A stretch of DNA of 64,000 nucleotides from Misgurnus anguillicaudatus. Its lineage: Eukaryota; Chordata; Actinopteri; Cypriniformes; Cobitidae. Position numbers and translations under genes: made by a program. Shown here one piece after another: positions 23,656-35,999 of the stretch; positions within the stretch are counted from its first letter, which is position 1; each line of letters opens with the position of its first letter. The stretch covers positions 35,327,501 to 35,391,500 of the forward strand of contig NC_073352.2 of the NCBI RefSeq assembly GCF_027580225.2. The letters are read 5' to 3'. The notes below the pieces were generated by a model. The model saw nothing but the letters and a program-made list of their open reading frames with translations, did no database searches and was not told the DNA's origin.

Positions 23656-24654
23656 ACCAACTAATTGATAATAATGATTATATATACACAATACGTTGTT
23701 ACAGATCTAGTTTAAATCCACCTGAACTTTTCAATGTTTGCCAGTAAATTAAATACAGAAGTTGGAATCCACAACTGAAGTTTGATTTTTCAGAACTTGT
23801 AATTATTGTTTGACTGTGAAATTCGCAGAGATAAAAGCATAATCTTTTACTTTTCTAGAACAGGTAAATGCAAAAGTAGAATGGTGAAAAAACTAGCAAA
23901 TGAGTTTCAGTATTTGACAACAACTAATCATGGGATTTTTTGGTGTGCAAATGGGGGTGAGAATGATATATCTCATATTATAGCCTTTATCTGCCTTCTA
24001 GGTATTTTTAGTGTCCCTGCAGAGAAGAAATATAATGGAAGTTGACTTTCCTTTCCACGTCTAAACAGATTAATGTAACTTCTCCAATATCTGCCCTTCC
24101 TAACCACTGCCGTTATCCGTCCTGTAAAACTATGTTCATCTGAAAAGTTTCACACAAAAGGTTGCAATATCAAAGTCAATATGTCACAGCATGGTCCGGG
24201 CACCAGAAAGGCACACATGACCTCTAGGGCACCAAACCAGAGCGCTTTCATGATGATTGATGTTTAGAGAAGGTCTTCGTGCAAGCTCTACATGTGACAA
24301 CAGCTGACCACTGGTTTGCTCAAGTTTTTTAGTTTTTTTTGAGACAAACCTGGCTGAAGCCGATCTGTGCCGGCTGTGGTGATTGTGCCTAAATCAGTTT
24401 AGTTGTGAAGTGATAAAGCTATAGAATGTGACAGAGCGGGCATTAAATGACATTTTGCAGGAGACTGTGCTTGTTCAGTGTTTATTCTTCAGACACAGTT
24501 TTAACCCACAATGCACAAACAAGAACACAATGAATTTCAGATAAACCCAGACGGCTGCCTGTCTAATAAGGGCTTTCCTAAAACAAACACTAAATAAATC
24601 CTTCACACTTCCCACTATAAGATGATTTTAAAATCGTTTCAATCTAGACTTTTA

Positions 24655-24835
24655 AAAATCAAGGTGCTTCACAATGCCATAGACAAAACTATTTTTGGCT
24701 AAATGGTTTCATAAAGAACCTTTAACATCCAAAGAACCTTTCTGTTTCACCAAATGTTGTTTTGAGTAACACAAAATGCTTCTTCTGTGACATCGACTTT
24801 TAAAACATCTTTATTTTGAAGAGTGCATGGTTGGT
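24655..24835 (+). mobile_element. AAGAACCTTT-type fish MITE fragment
   Basis: Contains CATAAAGAACCTTTAACATC and CAAAGAACCTTTCTGTTTCA, the wording of a widespread teleost MITE, and ends TTTTGAAGAGTGCATGG. The left end is diverged. Confidence 0.5.
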
Positions 24836-24925
24836 AAAATATGGACAAACCCTACTGCTGGTTTAAATTAACCTAGAAAATGTCCATATTTCACCCAACC
24901 ATGGGTTAAAATAAACCACCATATT

Positions 24926-25020
24926 TGGTGGTTCTCAAACTGGGGGGAGCGAGATTGTGCCAGGAAGCCCCATGACATTTCATAAGTACATTAAATTATC
25001 ATAAATTCTGTAAAATTAAA
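24926..25020 (+). mobile_element. hAT terminus (Charlie-like GGTTCTCAAAC)
   Basis: TGGTGGTTCTCAAACTGGGG, then GAGATTGTGCCAGG, CATGACATTTCATAAGTACA and TTAAATTATCATAAATTCTG match the reverse complement of the right half of the complete element at 57084-57277. GAAAACCACTG at 25653-25663 could be the far end, but the flanks there do not repeat. Confidence 0.6.
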
Positions 25021-25229
25021 TATAAGCCTATCACTTAAATTTCATTACTAAAAACAATGTTATTTTGTTTATTTAGTGTAATACAATGTGTGTATGTGGT
25101 TTATGGTTCAAAAAACACATTATTTTCTGCCTAGCATACATTGTTATTGACCCTCTATGCCCTGCCTCTCTGAAAAGCGTTGATTTTATACAAAGCTCAT
25201 CTTTATGAAAAGCGCTGTTCTTTGATTGG

Positions 25230-25440
25230 CCCGCTAATCTGTACGTTGTGTAGCCTGAATACCTCGGACATCAGCCCGAAATGTGAAGCTCTTTACCATG
25301 TTTTAAAGATTATCTCCTAATGCAATACTGACATGAATTAATATCGTCTTTACTATCTTATCAAAATGAGCTGAATCTGATCCAGTAAATGCAGATGACC
25401 AAGCTGATCGATTTACTCTACCAGCGCGTTGTGTCAACGT
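25230..25440 (+). repeat. dispersed repeat C, copy 2
   Basis: Reverse-complement relative of 4573-4760, with ATATCGTCTTTACTATCTTA and AATGCAGATGACCAAGCTGA. It lies inside the composite element 24838-25722. Confidence 0.6.
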
Positions 25441-25999
25441 CAACGGCCGAAAAAGAAAACCATTGCCTGTAATCCGTGTGTTTTTTTACGTTGGAGACGA
25501 TAACTCGTAATCGTTTACTTTGGGATTTGTACCTTTTGCATATCATTAACATAAAGTGACACGCACTTACACACTAAAGGAAATCTAAAATCATGAATCG
25601 GATAATTGGTGCTATTTAATGTGTTTCGTTTTATTCAAATGTTTTGTGTCATGAAAACCACTGGGTTAAAACAGCCCAAAATAGGTTAATTTAAACCCAA
25701 CAGCTGGGTTTGTTCATATTTGACCTAAAAATAGCTTGAAACAACTCACCTGCTATAATACTTGTATACTTTATAGATAGTGTTAACTCATTCTGGTTAT
25801 ATAGCCTCATTCTCCCTGTCTGTGATTTTATTTCAACTCATTTGTTATTTAGGTGACTATATTCAGATGCAGAGCGCAAACTATATCGATCAAACAAAAC
25901 ACAATGCATTCATTTTTTCGACAGGAATCTATTATGAAGGAGCAATGAATGTACGACGACTAAAATTAGGAGGTTATGGCATAATCGCTATAGAAACAT

Positions 26000-27100
26000 A
26001 AACCGGTCTTTAGAGGTGGCAGACTACACACGTAAACCCATACTTGAGTCAGAAACACAGTTGTTGTAATGCTGGCAGGGGGATTGTGCATGTTTCCATG
26101 GCCACCCAGTCGTGTTCCCTCTCGGTGAAAATTGCTCCGTACACACAACACAGAGATTAAATGTATCAAATAAATGATCCCCTAATTTCGTCAGAGCCAC
26201 AGGACTTAGATTGGCCAAACCCAGACAAGCAAAAAGCCCAAACCAAATAAGGGGTCACCTAACAATCTGCCATCGCACAACACAGTGGGTTAGTTTCATA
26301 TTGGTTGTCACCTGCTGGTTGTCAATTTGAGCTGGGAAAAATAATCGAAATTCTTGAGACGAGAGAGCCTGCCGGGCTTGCGAGATGCTAAAAGATTGGA
26401 GAGGGAACAAACAAAGGGTTTATTTATTGCAACATAAACATCAAGTATTTCCTCCTGAAATCCTCTTTATCTCATTGTAACACCAACCCAGTACAGAAAA
26501 ACACAGCGGTTTAATGTGAACTTTACAGTAGCCAGTTAATGAAAACACATCTCTGCTCCAGTGATAACCACTGACTGTCTACTTGAACACGTCTAATGAC
26601 TGCATCCATCTCTGTTAACAACAAGCGTATACCTCTCTGTCTGAACGCTGACGCTAACGCCTCGAGGCACATAACATCCCATTCAGAACGTACTGTAAGC
26701 TTGGCACTTTCATTCATTTTAAAAGACTTTAAACTGTTATGCACACCCAGCAGCTACTTTTATTCTTGTATTATATATTCATACTCTCTTTCTTCTCTCT
26801 GTCTGTCACCCACACAAATTGACTCCCTACAGTGACTTCCCGTAATGCAAAGTAAAGCGCTGGTCTATCAGGTCCTGAGGTTTAGTTTTTATGCCAACAG
26901 TGGCTTCCTTCCAAAAACTAGTGAGCTGTCTACTCCCTATGTAGGCAGCATGCTAATGAAACAGAAGATCATTCTTGGCTGATCTGAAACACTTCCTGTG
27001 TGACAGAGAAATTTCACTCAACATTCAAAGCACATAGGATTGCCTGGTGTGACTGCGAAATCCACATTAATGATTTACATTTTGGAAATTAATTTACTTT
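26000..27100. other. unassigned DNA
   Basis: No TIR pairs or tandem repeats. Opposed short frames (26523-26744 and 26596-26835) show no domain. The sequence looks unique, so it could hold conserved non-coding elements, but this cannot be judged without alignment. Confidence 0.4.
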
Positions 27101-27171
27101 TTATACAAGTTATAAAATACTTTCACTAAAATATAATCTAAATTTAAATATATATATATATATTATACAAC

Positions 27172-28310
27172 AGTTCTTTCTGGTTCTCGAATCTGATTGG
27201 CTTAGAGCTATGCGATATTCTACTGATAACGGCACAGTAACCGCTTCACCTTTCGTATCATTCCGCCACCTAGTGAATGGAGGTCCTCTAACAGGCTCAT
27301 CTCTGAACGGAAAAACTGACGCACACACATTTCACTAGCTCGTAAATCAGTCTGTGAATCCCAATCAGAAGCGACTATTCCGTCAAAGATCAGCGCTCTT
27401 GGATGTTACGTTAAAGTTAATGGGAGTAATGTCTTGTCACATCGTGTGGACGATTAACACTTGGAAAGAGGAATATAAACACTCGTTTTTTTCTGGAGCT
27501 ATATCTCTTATCAGAATGCGAAAACACAGTGGAACTGCAGGTAAGCACCGCAGCTTTTAAATGTGGACATTGATCATTTATTTAATCGCGACGTGACTAT
27601 TAAAACATGTTATGAGATATCACCACTGATATATTTATAAGCAGCATGCAAAAACATCTCTGACACTTATATAGTACTGACCAGAACAAAGTCTAATAAT
27701 AATCAAGTGCTTGTATCGCGTTAAGAGTAAATGGGAAAGCAATAGTAACATTATATAAGTATAGTTTTATTAACTTTTACCTCGCGCCAAAACAATAACA
27801 ACACAAAAGACACTAAATATGAATAAGAAAACAAGTAATAGTTTGATCATGACACCAAATACTGCTGATTTCATCTAATTTTTGACCAATAAACAACAGT
27901 ATAAAAGTATCACGAACAACTCGCTTTGTAACCATTGGGAGCTGAAGCCATACAATGACTTTATATGAAAAACTCAGCAGTAGGGCTGTAACGATGATGG
28001 TCAGCGGGGCGAGTGAACACTGACGTCCGCTCATGCTTTGGTTCTCATAAGTACCAAATCTCACTAAGCAAACGTTCAAACAGGCGCTATCTTTACTAAT
28101 CGACTGCAGATTTAAATACAATACAGATATATTCTCGACTGAACTAATCTTAAAACTACACTTTGTGACCAAGAAACGGTAATATAAAGTAACGGCTTTT
28201 CCGTCCATTGAGTTGTTATGAGATTCAAAGCAGCCGAAAGTGTCTCTGGCCTAATCACAGCCGTGATAATATAGAGCTATATCACACTCCTACTCGAGCG
28301 ATATTGCTTA
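27172..28310 (+). repeat. dispersed repeat beginning ACAGTTCTTTCTGG
   Basis: Starts ACAGTTCTTTCTGGTTCTCG then AATCTGATTGGCT, and ends near GATAATATAGAGCTATATCA then CTCCTACTCGAGCGATATTG, wording I recall from a cyprinid interspersed element. It contains the left 113 bp arm of the inverted structure (27883-27995). Frames inside have no recognised domain. Confidence 0.4.
27883..27995 (+). repeat. 113 bp inverted arm, left
   Basis: From TGACCAATAAACAACAGTAT to TAGGGCTGTAACGAT. It is the reverse complement of 29982-30094 with two differences (111 of 113 by eye). The last 15 bp, TAGGGCTGTAACGAT, is a hAT-type terminus, while the other 98 bp belong to the repeat at 27172. Confidence 0.9.
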
Positions 28311-28498
28311 AATATACATTTATTAATTAAATTTCTCTTATCTTCATAAATCAATGTTTATACTAATCTCATCACGTGACATTATAGGATTGCTCTCTGT
28401 GTGAAGAATGTAATGTCTCCTTAATAAAGATTGACAGACCCTTTCTTTCATCTGTTTCATCCTACCTTCATTTGTTCTCCTTTTATCACCTCTCAAAT

Positions 28499-28735
28499 AT
28501 GGGTAGGCTTTTTCAAAAACACAAAATTTTGAGCAAAAAGCTGAGATAATTGCAGAGTGATCCTAAAAACCTACACAGACATACAGCTGTTTGCCCTAGG
28601 GCGATACTTCTGGGTTTTATAAGTTGCAGAAGAGCATCACCTGGTGGATAATAGCAGTGTTGTGGAAAGCCGGAAATACTCGTCATTGGCAGGGAAGCGT
28701 TTTCTCTTAATTGACAAAACTTTAATGGGGAAAGC
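28499..28735. repeat. partial copy of the 7558-8195 element
   Basis: GAGCAAAAAGCTGAGATAAT, CATCACCTGGTGGATAATAG, CGTCATTGGCAGGGAAGCG and TTTTCTCTTAATTGACAAAA parallel 7935-8190. The left terminus is missing. Confidence 0.5.
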
Positions 28736-28780
28736 TTTCATGCTAATGTTATTTAATTGATGTTAATGTGAACAAAAGTA

Positions 28781-29811
28781 GAGTTCAACCGATTTATTTG
28801 GCCGATTTTTGGCATATTTTAAAAAATCGGCTTTGGCCGATTTTGCTGCAAAATTAGGCCGATTCATAGGCAGGCGCATCTGCGGGCACCTAAGCGTTGT
28901 TGTAGAACTCGTGACACTGCCTCTTGCTGCAAGCAGATCGCTCCCGTCTCGTGTGTGTGTGTGCAGCCGTGCCTTGTTCACAAACAGCTTTAGTAAACGA
29001 TGGCGGGATCGCGCAAATTAAGCAGCCAGTACAACAGCGCGACGGGCTTATGTCTCGCGGTGCACAGTCCGTGCAAAGATTAGGCTCATTTCATGTGATT
29101 ATTGAGTGATGATGATCTTTGTTTGCGTGACAGAGAGAGAAGAGTCGCGCGCGCACGCTTTCTGTCTCCCTGCTTTTATTACTCAAAACAAAACTGACTC
29201 GATGGCGAAAGGTCGAAAGACCAAATCATATCCACCGAGGAAATGCTTTTCGTGTTGTTACAGTAACACTTTGTTTACAGTTTTGCGCTGCTCAGCCTGG
29301 ATTAGACGAACTGACTCCTTTGAACGGATTTGTTTGAATGAACGGTTGAAACAAAAGATCTGTCTCAACACTAAACTCACAAGACGTCACTGTCAGCACA
29401 ATCAGTCACTTATAGCGCCTCAGAAAGGAGAATGTAAATCTGTTTAGAAAGATTTGCCCTAAATAACAGTCTCAACTAAAAAACATAGACATTTACTATG
29501 TTAACTTTATGATGAATAAATCATTTATCAGGTCTACCAAATAAGGATTTTATCCTACAAAGCAATAAAAGCCATGGTAAAAAACTGATCAAAGATGATG
29601 ACAGTGTGTAAGGTAATATCTGTGTCTGATAAATGCATGGTGCAGAGGAGGTTGTAAAACTCTTCAGAAAGACCAGTCATTTTTTTTAAAATACTTTGAC
29701 TTTAATAGTGACATTTTTAAATGTAAAATATCTGCTAATAATGATGAGAACATTTTGATTATGTACATATAGAAATTCTGCCAAACATATCGGCCATCGG
29801 CTACCCTGATT
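28781..29811 (+). mobile_element. hAT-like element (CAACCGAT end)
   Basis: Starts TAGAGTTCAACCGATTTATT followed by repeated GGCCGATTTT words, and a decayed counterpart ATATCGGCCATCGGCTACCC lies near 29790. It resembles the CCGATAT-rich hAT at 41923-42643. Open frames of 70 and 113 codons inside show no transposase domain. Confidence 0.4.
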
Positions 29812-29981
29812 TCTAAATGCACGTTATAAACAACTCAGACTCATTATGATTTTAGATTGATAAGGACTTCCTACTAACCAAATGCTGTAGTACACGCACA
29901 AGCTGTGCATGAAACACAGAACCGCAACCTTGCGATTCAGAATCGATTTCAAACAGGTATTTTTTTATGGGACACGACTTA

Positions 29982-30094
29982 ATCGTTACAGCCCTACTGC
30001 TGAGTTTTTCATATAAAGTCATTGTATGGCTTCAGCTCCCAATGGTTGCAAAGCGAGTTGTTTGTGATACTTTTATACTGTTGTTTATTGGTCA
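29982..30094 (-). repeat. 113 bp inverted arm, right
   Basis: Starts ATCGTTACAGCCCTA, a complete hAT-type right end preceded by about 100 bp of hAT-like sequence (GTGCATGAAACACAGAACCG, GCGATTCAGAATCGATTTCA), and then continues into the reverse complement of the left arm. Flanks of one insertion should not be inverted copies, so this marks a rearrangement. Confidence 0.9.
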
Positions 30095-31126
30095 GTTTAT
30101 GCGATAATACATGTAACTTGCGTGTTATATTTTTATATTAATTTAGTGTTGGGTTAAGGGTAGGGGTGTTGTTAGATGATCAAAATATGTTTTAATTGTT
30201 TAGAAAACCATTTCTAAATTTACAAATGCAATAAAATGAAATGTGTCTAATCTGACGCAAGGCAAACAACCTTTAAACCTAACCACAAGTTGTAATAAAC
30301 AGGAGGGCGCTTATCCCTAACACGTAACTGTACGTCGTAATAAGCTGCTTGAACAAACAAACTTTGAAGGGGTTATTTTTGAGGACAGTCTCATTTTGGA
30401 GCAGAACTAATATGGCATCCTACTAATATGGTTACTTACAGCTGTTTTGGTTGGTTAACAATACACACAAAGACATCTAATGTTTTACTTCTGTATTCTG
30501 TGTTGTATTAAAAAGAGCAGATGCTAAATGTCCGTGTATAGCAAACAACATTGCCAACGACTCCTCTTTTACAGCTTAAAATGAAATGCAATCAAAAATG
30601 GTGCCCAATAAAAACTTCTGGAATGCACTTTGCAGCACTAAACGGCCCGAAGCAATGCGGAAGAATGGAAAAGCTGTAAGGACAGCACAGAAAAAAGACA
30701 CAGTAAACAAATCAGAAATTCCATCTCGGACTTAATCTGTTCTTGCAGCCCAAGGCTTGGAGCCCATGCCCTGGGGACGCCTGGCAATCGACTTGCTCTC
30801 TCCGGGGATACGGCCGGTATGAACACGCAACCGAATGGAAATCTTAATACGCAATCCACATTGGCTGCTATGGGAGACATTTACAGTATATGCTGCGTAT
30901 GTTGTGTAGCCGAGCATTCATAATAAACAACTCGAAGGAAACTTTGAGGAGGAAAACAAATACCACGCTACTGATCTGAGGCAGAACCTCCTTTATCTGC
31001 TTCATTCTTTAAGGACACGGGTGGATGTGGTTTTGAACCCACGGATTTTGATTTATTGCGCTGTTGAGGACACGGCCTGCATGATTTGGGTAGGAAGTTT
31101 TAGTTTGGGGATTAGCAACTCCATTT

Positions 31127-31140
31127 CTCTCTCTCTCTCT
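31127..31140. repeat. short CT microsatellite
   Basis: Seven CT units; a similar run is at 31380-31394. Confidence 0.7.
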
Positions 31141-31164
31141 TTATTTATAACTGCAGATGCTTGT

Positions 31165-31639
31165 CAAAGACTTTGGTGTCCCCAGAGTACCTATGTGAAG
31201 TTTAAGATCAAAATTCCCACAAATAATTTATTGTAACATGTTAAAATTGAAACTTTGTAGGTGTGAGCAAAAATGTTTTGGGGTGTGTCCCTTTACATGC
31301 AAATGAGCTGATGATAATTCAAACACTGATCGCCATAATGGTTTGTTGAAATTGAAACTCAGTTGTGCTGTCAATTATTATCTCTCTCTCTCTGCACTAA
31401 ATGGCAGCACATTAAGGGGTGCTACTATTATAATAAGATCCCCTTCTGACATCACAAGGGGAGCTACATTTCAATGAGCTATTTTTTCACATGCTTGCAG
31501 AGAGTGGTTTACCAAAACTAAGTTACTGGGTTGATCTTTATCACCTTTCTTTTGATTGGTGATTGGTTGATAGAAGCACTGGGGACCCAATTATAGCACT
31601 TAAACTTGGAAAAAGTCAGATTCTCATGATATGTCCCCT
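31165..31639 (-). mobile_element. element B, inverted longer variant
   Basis: Reverse-complement relative of 22202-22584: right end GATATGTCCCCT-TTAA (TTAA at 31640-31643), with AAATGAGCTGATGATAATTC, ACACTGATCGCCATAATGG and CCAAAACTAAGTTACTGGG. It carries an additional block around 31385-31490 and keeps the CTTTGGTGTCCCCAGAGTAC segment that proves the insertion in the copy at 4985. Confidence 0.65.
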
Positions 31640-31649
31640 TTAATAAAAC

Positions 31650-33690
31650 AATTATCATTGACACCAATGGCAACATGTTTGTTAATGCAGATTACTTTCC
31701 ATGCATGCTAGACTAACGTTTGTAAAAGTCTGCAGCCTGTGGATGACTGAATGATTTATAGATGAAAAGAGATCCAGAACTCAACACATAAGTAATCTTG
31801 AAATAATCTCAAGTGCAAAGAGAAAGTGAGGAAGACAACCTCTTATTGTATGAGGATGCTAAATGACAAGCTAGCTATAAGGAAAAGATTACCTGCCATC
31901 TATAAGAAAAGGTTTGATAGGGCATTTGTAGCCTTTTATTTCTAAAGCAGTAAGTCTGTGCAGTGATGCTGGAACCCGATGAATGCATTTATCACTACAG
32001 GCTTTCCGTTCCCTCAACAACGCACTATTGGTCTGCCGCAGACAACGTCCAAGCCCATTCAATAATGCTATTAAAGTTGCAACTCTACCACAGTCCGCCT
32101 ATTCCATAGCCGAGCACACATAAAATCCAGACCTATGGGAGCTACCGAGAGTAAATTAACCCACATACACTGCTGCCAAATACAACAGTAATTTCACACC
32201 TGGTTGGACAAAAACAGAACCATTCATTTCTCGCCGGTGACAGGAAAAGACTCCTGTTTTTGGATAAATATATACATTTATTACACAGGCACAACTACAG
32301 CTGTGTACGGATAGCATGTTAGCCATCGTTTACACATTGCTTTTTTCTTAAATCAGAGCATTTTTATATCCATTTAATTTTTATTACACCTCTAATGGAT
32401 GCACAAATTGCAACAGCACTTCTAATCTTCTGCATTAGAGAACAATAGATACAGAATATAAGACATGTTGAAGCGCTCTGATTTGTGCTTCAGGAAGTTA
32501 TGGACAAATAATTGGATCATTATGTTGAATTCATAGCAGCACTGCAGAAAGAGCTCTCATAACACATCTTTCAAACTTTAAAAGCTTTAAACAGGTGACC
32601 ATGGAAATAGGATAAAGAACCGTACTGAATCATTTGGAAATGAGTTTGGATTCAGTGAGGACCTCTCTGACTCATTAAATAAGAATTAGATAAAAGCACC
32701 ACATCCATTAAAGTGCAAATATTGCTTCAGTGTGATCCAGCCCAAGCATGGGAATGAAAAATATAAATCTTTCCTGAAAATGAGCTTGTTTTTCCACCAC
32801 AGATTTCTTTGAGGAAACCAAAATAACCTAAACTTAAACTTTTACATTTAAATAAATGGGTTTCAAAGTTTAAAGAGCAAGAGCCAAGCTGCATATTTAG
32901 TGCTGCAAAGTTCAAGATGTTTTACCATCAAATGGCCATTTATTATGACTTGCAGATAGTTGTTCCAGCAGTTCACGACACAAGAACAAAAACAAGAGAG
33001 AAAATAAATGCTCATTAAAACAAGTAAAGTTTTTGTCATAGATTTCAGAGCAACACCCATTATCAGCTCAAAACAAACATCATAGCTGCAGATCTAGACA
33101 AAGCCCAACTCAACACAAATATATCACAACTATAACAACAAAGAGAATTGAACAAACGTAAACCTGACGAATCTAACCCAGGTAATTTTGGTTAATTTGT
33201 TTCATGACACTTTTATTAACTTTCTAAGCTCCGGATTAAACCCTTTATTAATGATTACTCCTCATACACATGAAGGGCTGACAAGCACACAGCCAATAAC
33301 GTTCAACACGCAAAAGAAAGTCGTTGTGCTTCCATTTAGGATAAAAAATGTATATGCACAATTATCAGGATATTAACACAAGGAAAACCATACTTTAATG
33401 CAACCTGATCTCCAAATGATCTTGGCAGCAGATTAAAATAAAATGCATAATTTTTTTCAAACAACATTCAAAGTTGAGTTGCTTCAGTGTGCTGCTCCTT
33501 AATGTCCTTCTGTGCATGCATACGATAATACAATGGATGATCGCATAAATCCCTAAACGTTTATCTCACTTATTAGTGCCCTTCTTAGATTTGTGTCAGA
33601 TTTAAGTCACTTTGCTGACAGTTGATTGGTCCAGTTTGGGTTTAGATTTGCAACCTCTTAAATTAAAACCTCCTCTGGAACAAATAAGCT
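31650..33690. other. unassigned, largely unique-looking DNA
   Basis: About 2 kb without TIR pairs, SINE signatures or tandem repeats. Frames of 62-65 codons look fortuitous. One of the longest stretches without recognisable transposons. Confidence 0.45.
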
Positions 33691-33694
33691 GTGT

Positions 33695-33750
33695 AATGTA
33701 TCTTACATTTAGCAGACGCTTTTATCCAAAACGACAAATGTAGGAAATAA
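33695..33750 (-). repeat. SINE/LINE 3' tail fragment
   Basis: CTTACATTTAGCAGACGCTT then TTATCCAAAACGACAAATGT: the best-preserved orphan tail in the window, in reverse orientation and with no tRNA-like head. Confidence 0.7.
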
Positions 33751-33754
33751 TCAA

Positions 33755-35050
33755 GTTTAAATCAAAATTTAAACCAATCCACCTTTTTGAGCTAAGATGG
33801 AACTGAAACAATTCAAATAGCAGCTCCTTAATCCACACTTCTGTCTTCCTGAGCTGAATGTCCAAGTGGCTTTTAATGCTTTCTCTTCACACCAATGCAG
33901 CTGCCAGTAGCTGATTGCAATAATGAGAAAATCTCTCTTATTGGTGAATGAGACAGAATTGGCAACTATAGTTCCCATCGGATCCACCCACAGGTCTCTC
34001 TAGAATAATAACCAGCAAAGACAAAAACAGCTATGTTTGGAAGAGGATATGAGAGTACTATTAATATTTTTGTAGTTTATGCTGTTAATATGTAAATTTT
34101 AGGTATGCAGGATGATCTCAAATTACATCTGCATTTTATATATATATGCACACTGTCAGAATGGTCCAAAAAATGGTCCCAATCTGTCCCTAAGGGCACC
34201 CAGAAGCTTTATGCCCATTCAAACTTTCACCAATGCCCCTCAGATTTTTGAGCCATGTGGATTTTGCATAATCAAAAGCATCTTTTCATCTCTTATAGGC
34301 AAAATATGAGCAGTTCTTCACTTCACTCTGAGATTTTTGCTGTTTTAATCAAATGCTTCATTCTGTATGCAATTAATTATTAATAAATTATACAAACCCA
34401 GACGCAACAGAACAGGACTGGTGCCATCATTGTGCGGGGTCGCGGACACGTTGCTGCTGCATTTTGTTATCTGATCAAATTAAAAACATCATCACAAAGG
34501 CTTGCAAAACTTTCAAAACAGCTACCACAATGTTTCAGTTTACACATCTTTTGTACAAAGATGATATGGTCAAAGGTCAAATATATGATGCAAAAATGCA
34601 TTCCTCTAATTTTATATAAATATGTTATTATAAGCTCATTTCTATTTTTTTAGTTGCATGCTTCAGTGCAATTCAATTCAAATGTAAAAATAAGCGAAAA
34701 ATTACAGCATTACATTAAGATCTTACGTTTCATCAAAGGTTTGTTTTATTCCCTGTTTTGCAGTGTTGATTATTGCAGCCAATCACAGACATGACCGATC
34801 AGCACATCAGTTTAACGTTTAAATGAGTTATCAGTGTAAAAGTGTCTTTTTTTCACCAAGTCTTTTATTAATGTGTAAAATAGCAAATAAAAATAACTCC
34901 TAAATGCTTCTTACCTTTATATCTGTGTAGTCCATGAGAATATGGCCTATAAAAAGGTTTAATGTATCCTATTTATGGATGTTAATAATTATGATTACAG
35001 TATGACGTGTGCACACTGTGCCCCCTTAAAAACAATTGGTGCATGACACC
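33755..35050. other. unassigned AT-rich DNA
   Basis: No paired termini recognised. Small frames at 33769-33987, 34112-34309 and 34432-34653 have no domain. A short TATATATA tract lies near 34138. Confidence 0.4.
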
Positions 35051-35054
35051 CCTG

Positions 35055-35155
35055 ATAGCACCTGCACTTATATGGTACACATTAAGACATTTTTACTGGG
35101 TATTTCTTCAGTGACAACTTGGGACCAACATTTTTACTGAGAGTGTACATGAGTT
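35055..35155 (+). mobile_element. GGTACA-type MITE fragment
   Basis: TGGTACACATTAAGACATTT, then ACAACTTGGGACCAACATTT and TTTACTGAGAGTGTAC; related to 15425-15583. Confidence 0.45.
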
Positions 35156-35187
35156 TTTATTTCAACTTTGATGTTTTGTGTGTTTTA

Positions 35188-35670
35188 GGGTGTTTTCACA
35201 CCTAGTTCGTTTGAGCCCTCCAAACGCTCTCTGAGCAGTTCAGGGTGTAAATGTGAACAAACCAAGTGATCTCAGACCCCCCTAAAAGGACCCTAAAGCG
35301 AACCGAACTCAGACCACATCCAGGGGTGGTCTGAGTTCGGTTCGCTTTTGGGTTCTTTTGTTGTTCGATTTCTTTTTTATATGTGAAATCAATGAGGTCC
35401 CGGGCCGCTTTACGTGTCGTTTTGACATTGTATCAAAATCAGCTGCTGCACAGAAAGCTGGGATCTGAGTTCTTATGAAGTTGTGATGTGAACAAGAAAG
35501 GGTCTGAGATCACTTCAGTTCTGAAGAGGACCAAAAAAAGAACTGGGTCCTCTTTTGAGTCCACTATATTGTGAACACCAAAAGGACTGGGGTCACATTC
35601 GGCTAGTTCCTTTTCTGGTTCTGTGAACTGGGTTTGGGTCTTTTAAAATGAACTATATGTGAAAACACCC
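35188..35670. mobile_element. PIF/Harbinger-like MITE, TSD TTA
   Basis: TTA (35185-35187) then GGGTGTTTTCACACCTAGTT at the left; CTATATGTGAAAACACCC then TTA (35671-35673) at the right. TIRs plus a 3 bp TTA duplication fit the PIF/Harbinger superfamily. Length 483 bp, no coding frame. A perfect 23 bp stem (35295-35317 / 35326-35348) lies in its left half. The larger relative at 48089-50831 has the same ends and TSD. Confidence 0.75.
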
Positions 35671-35999
35671 TTAAGCTCATTGTTTAAATTGGGCTGCCAA
35701 GAGAAACTGAATGAAAAAAATGAATAATAATTGGACAGCAGAGAGTGTTTAAATCTGAATACAACTATAGGCAAACTGATTTTTTTTAAACTTGACAAAA
35801 ATGCAACGCTGGTCAGCATCCAACGTGAATTCATTTATTTTCGCTTTATAAAAAATAGGACATCACGGACGGGGTGTTTGAGAGTTTAAGAGCCACTCAA
35901 GTGTGGTCCTTAGTGAGCAAAGCAAAAGTGACATAAGTGAGATAAAAGTTCCCAATTACAGAGAAAGCCCATTCTGCCACATCATTATTTAAAACTATT

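Larger units (their letters stand above)
24838..25722. mobile_element. TIR element with later insertions
   Basis: TATGGACAAACCCTACTGCT then GGTTTAAATTAACCT at the left is mirrored by AGGTTAATTTAAACCC then AACAGCTGGGTTTGTTCATA at the right (arms about 35 bp). CCATGGGTTAAAATAAACC and CTGGGTTAAAACAGCCC lie just inside. The roughly 750 bp interior holds a hAT-like end (24926) and dispersed repeat C (25230-25440), so it is a composite. Confidence 0.6.

Noticed and set aside
24926..25663. Complete hAT between GGTTCTCAAAC and AAAACCACTG
   Set aside because: Flanking 8-mers (ACCATATT and GGTTAAAA) do not match, so only the left terminus is reported.
29106..29447. 113-codon ORF
   Set aside because: Lies within a decayed hAT-like region; no BED or transposase motif and no recognisable homology.
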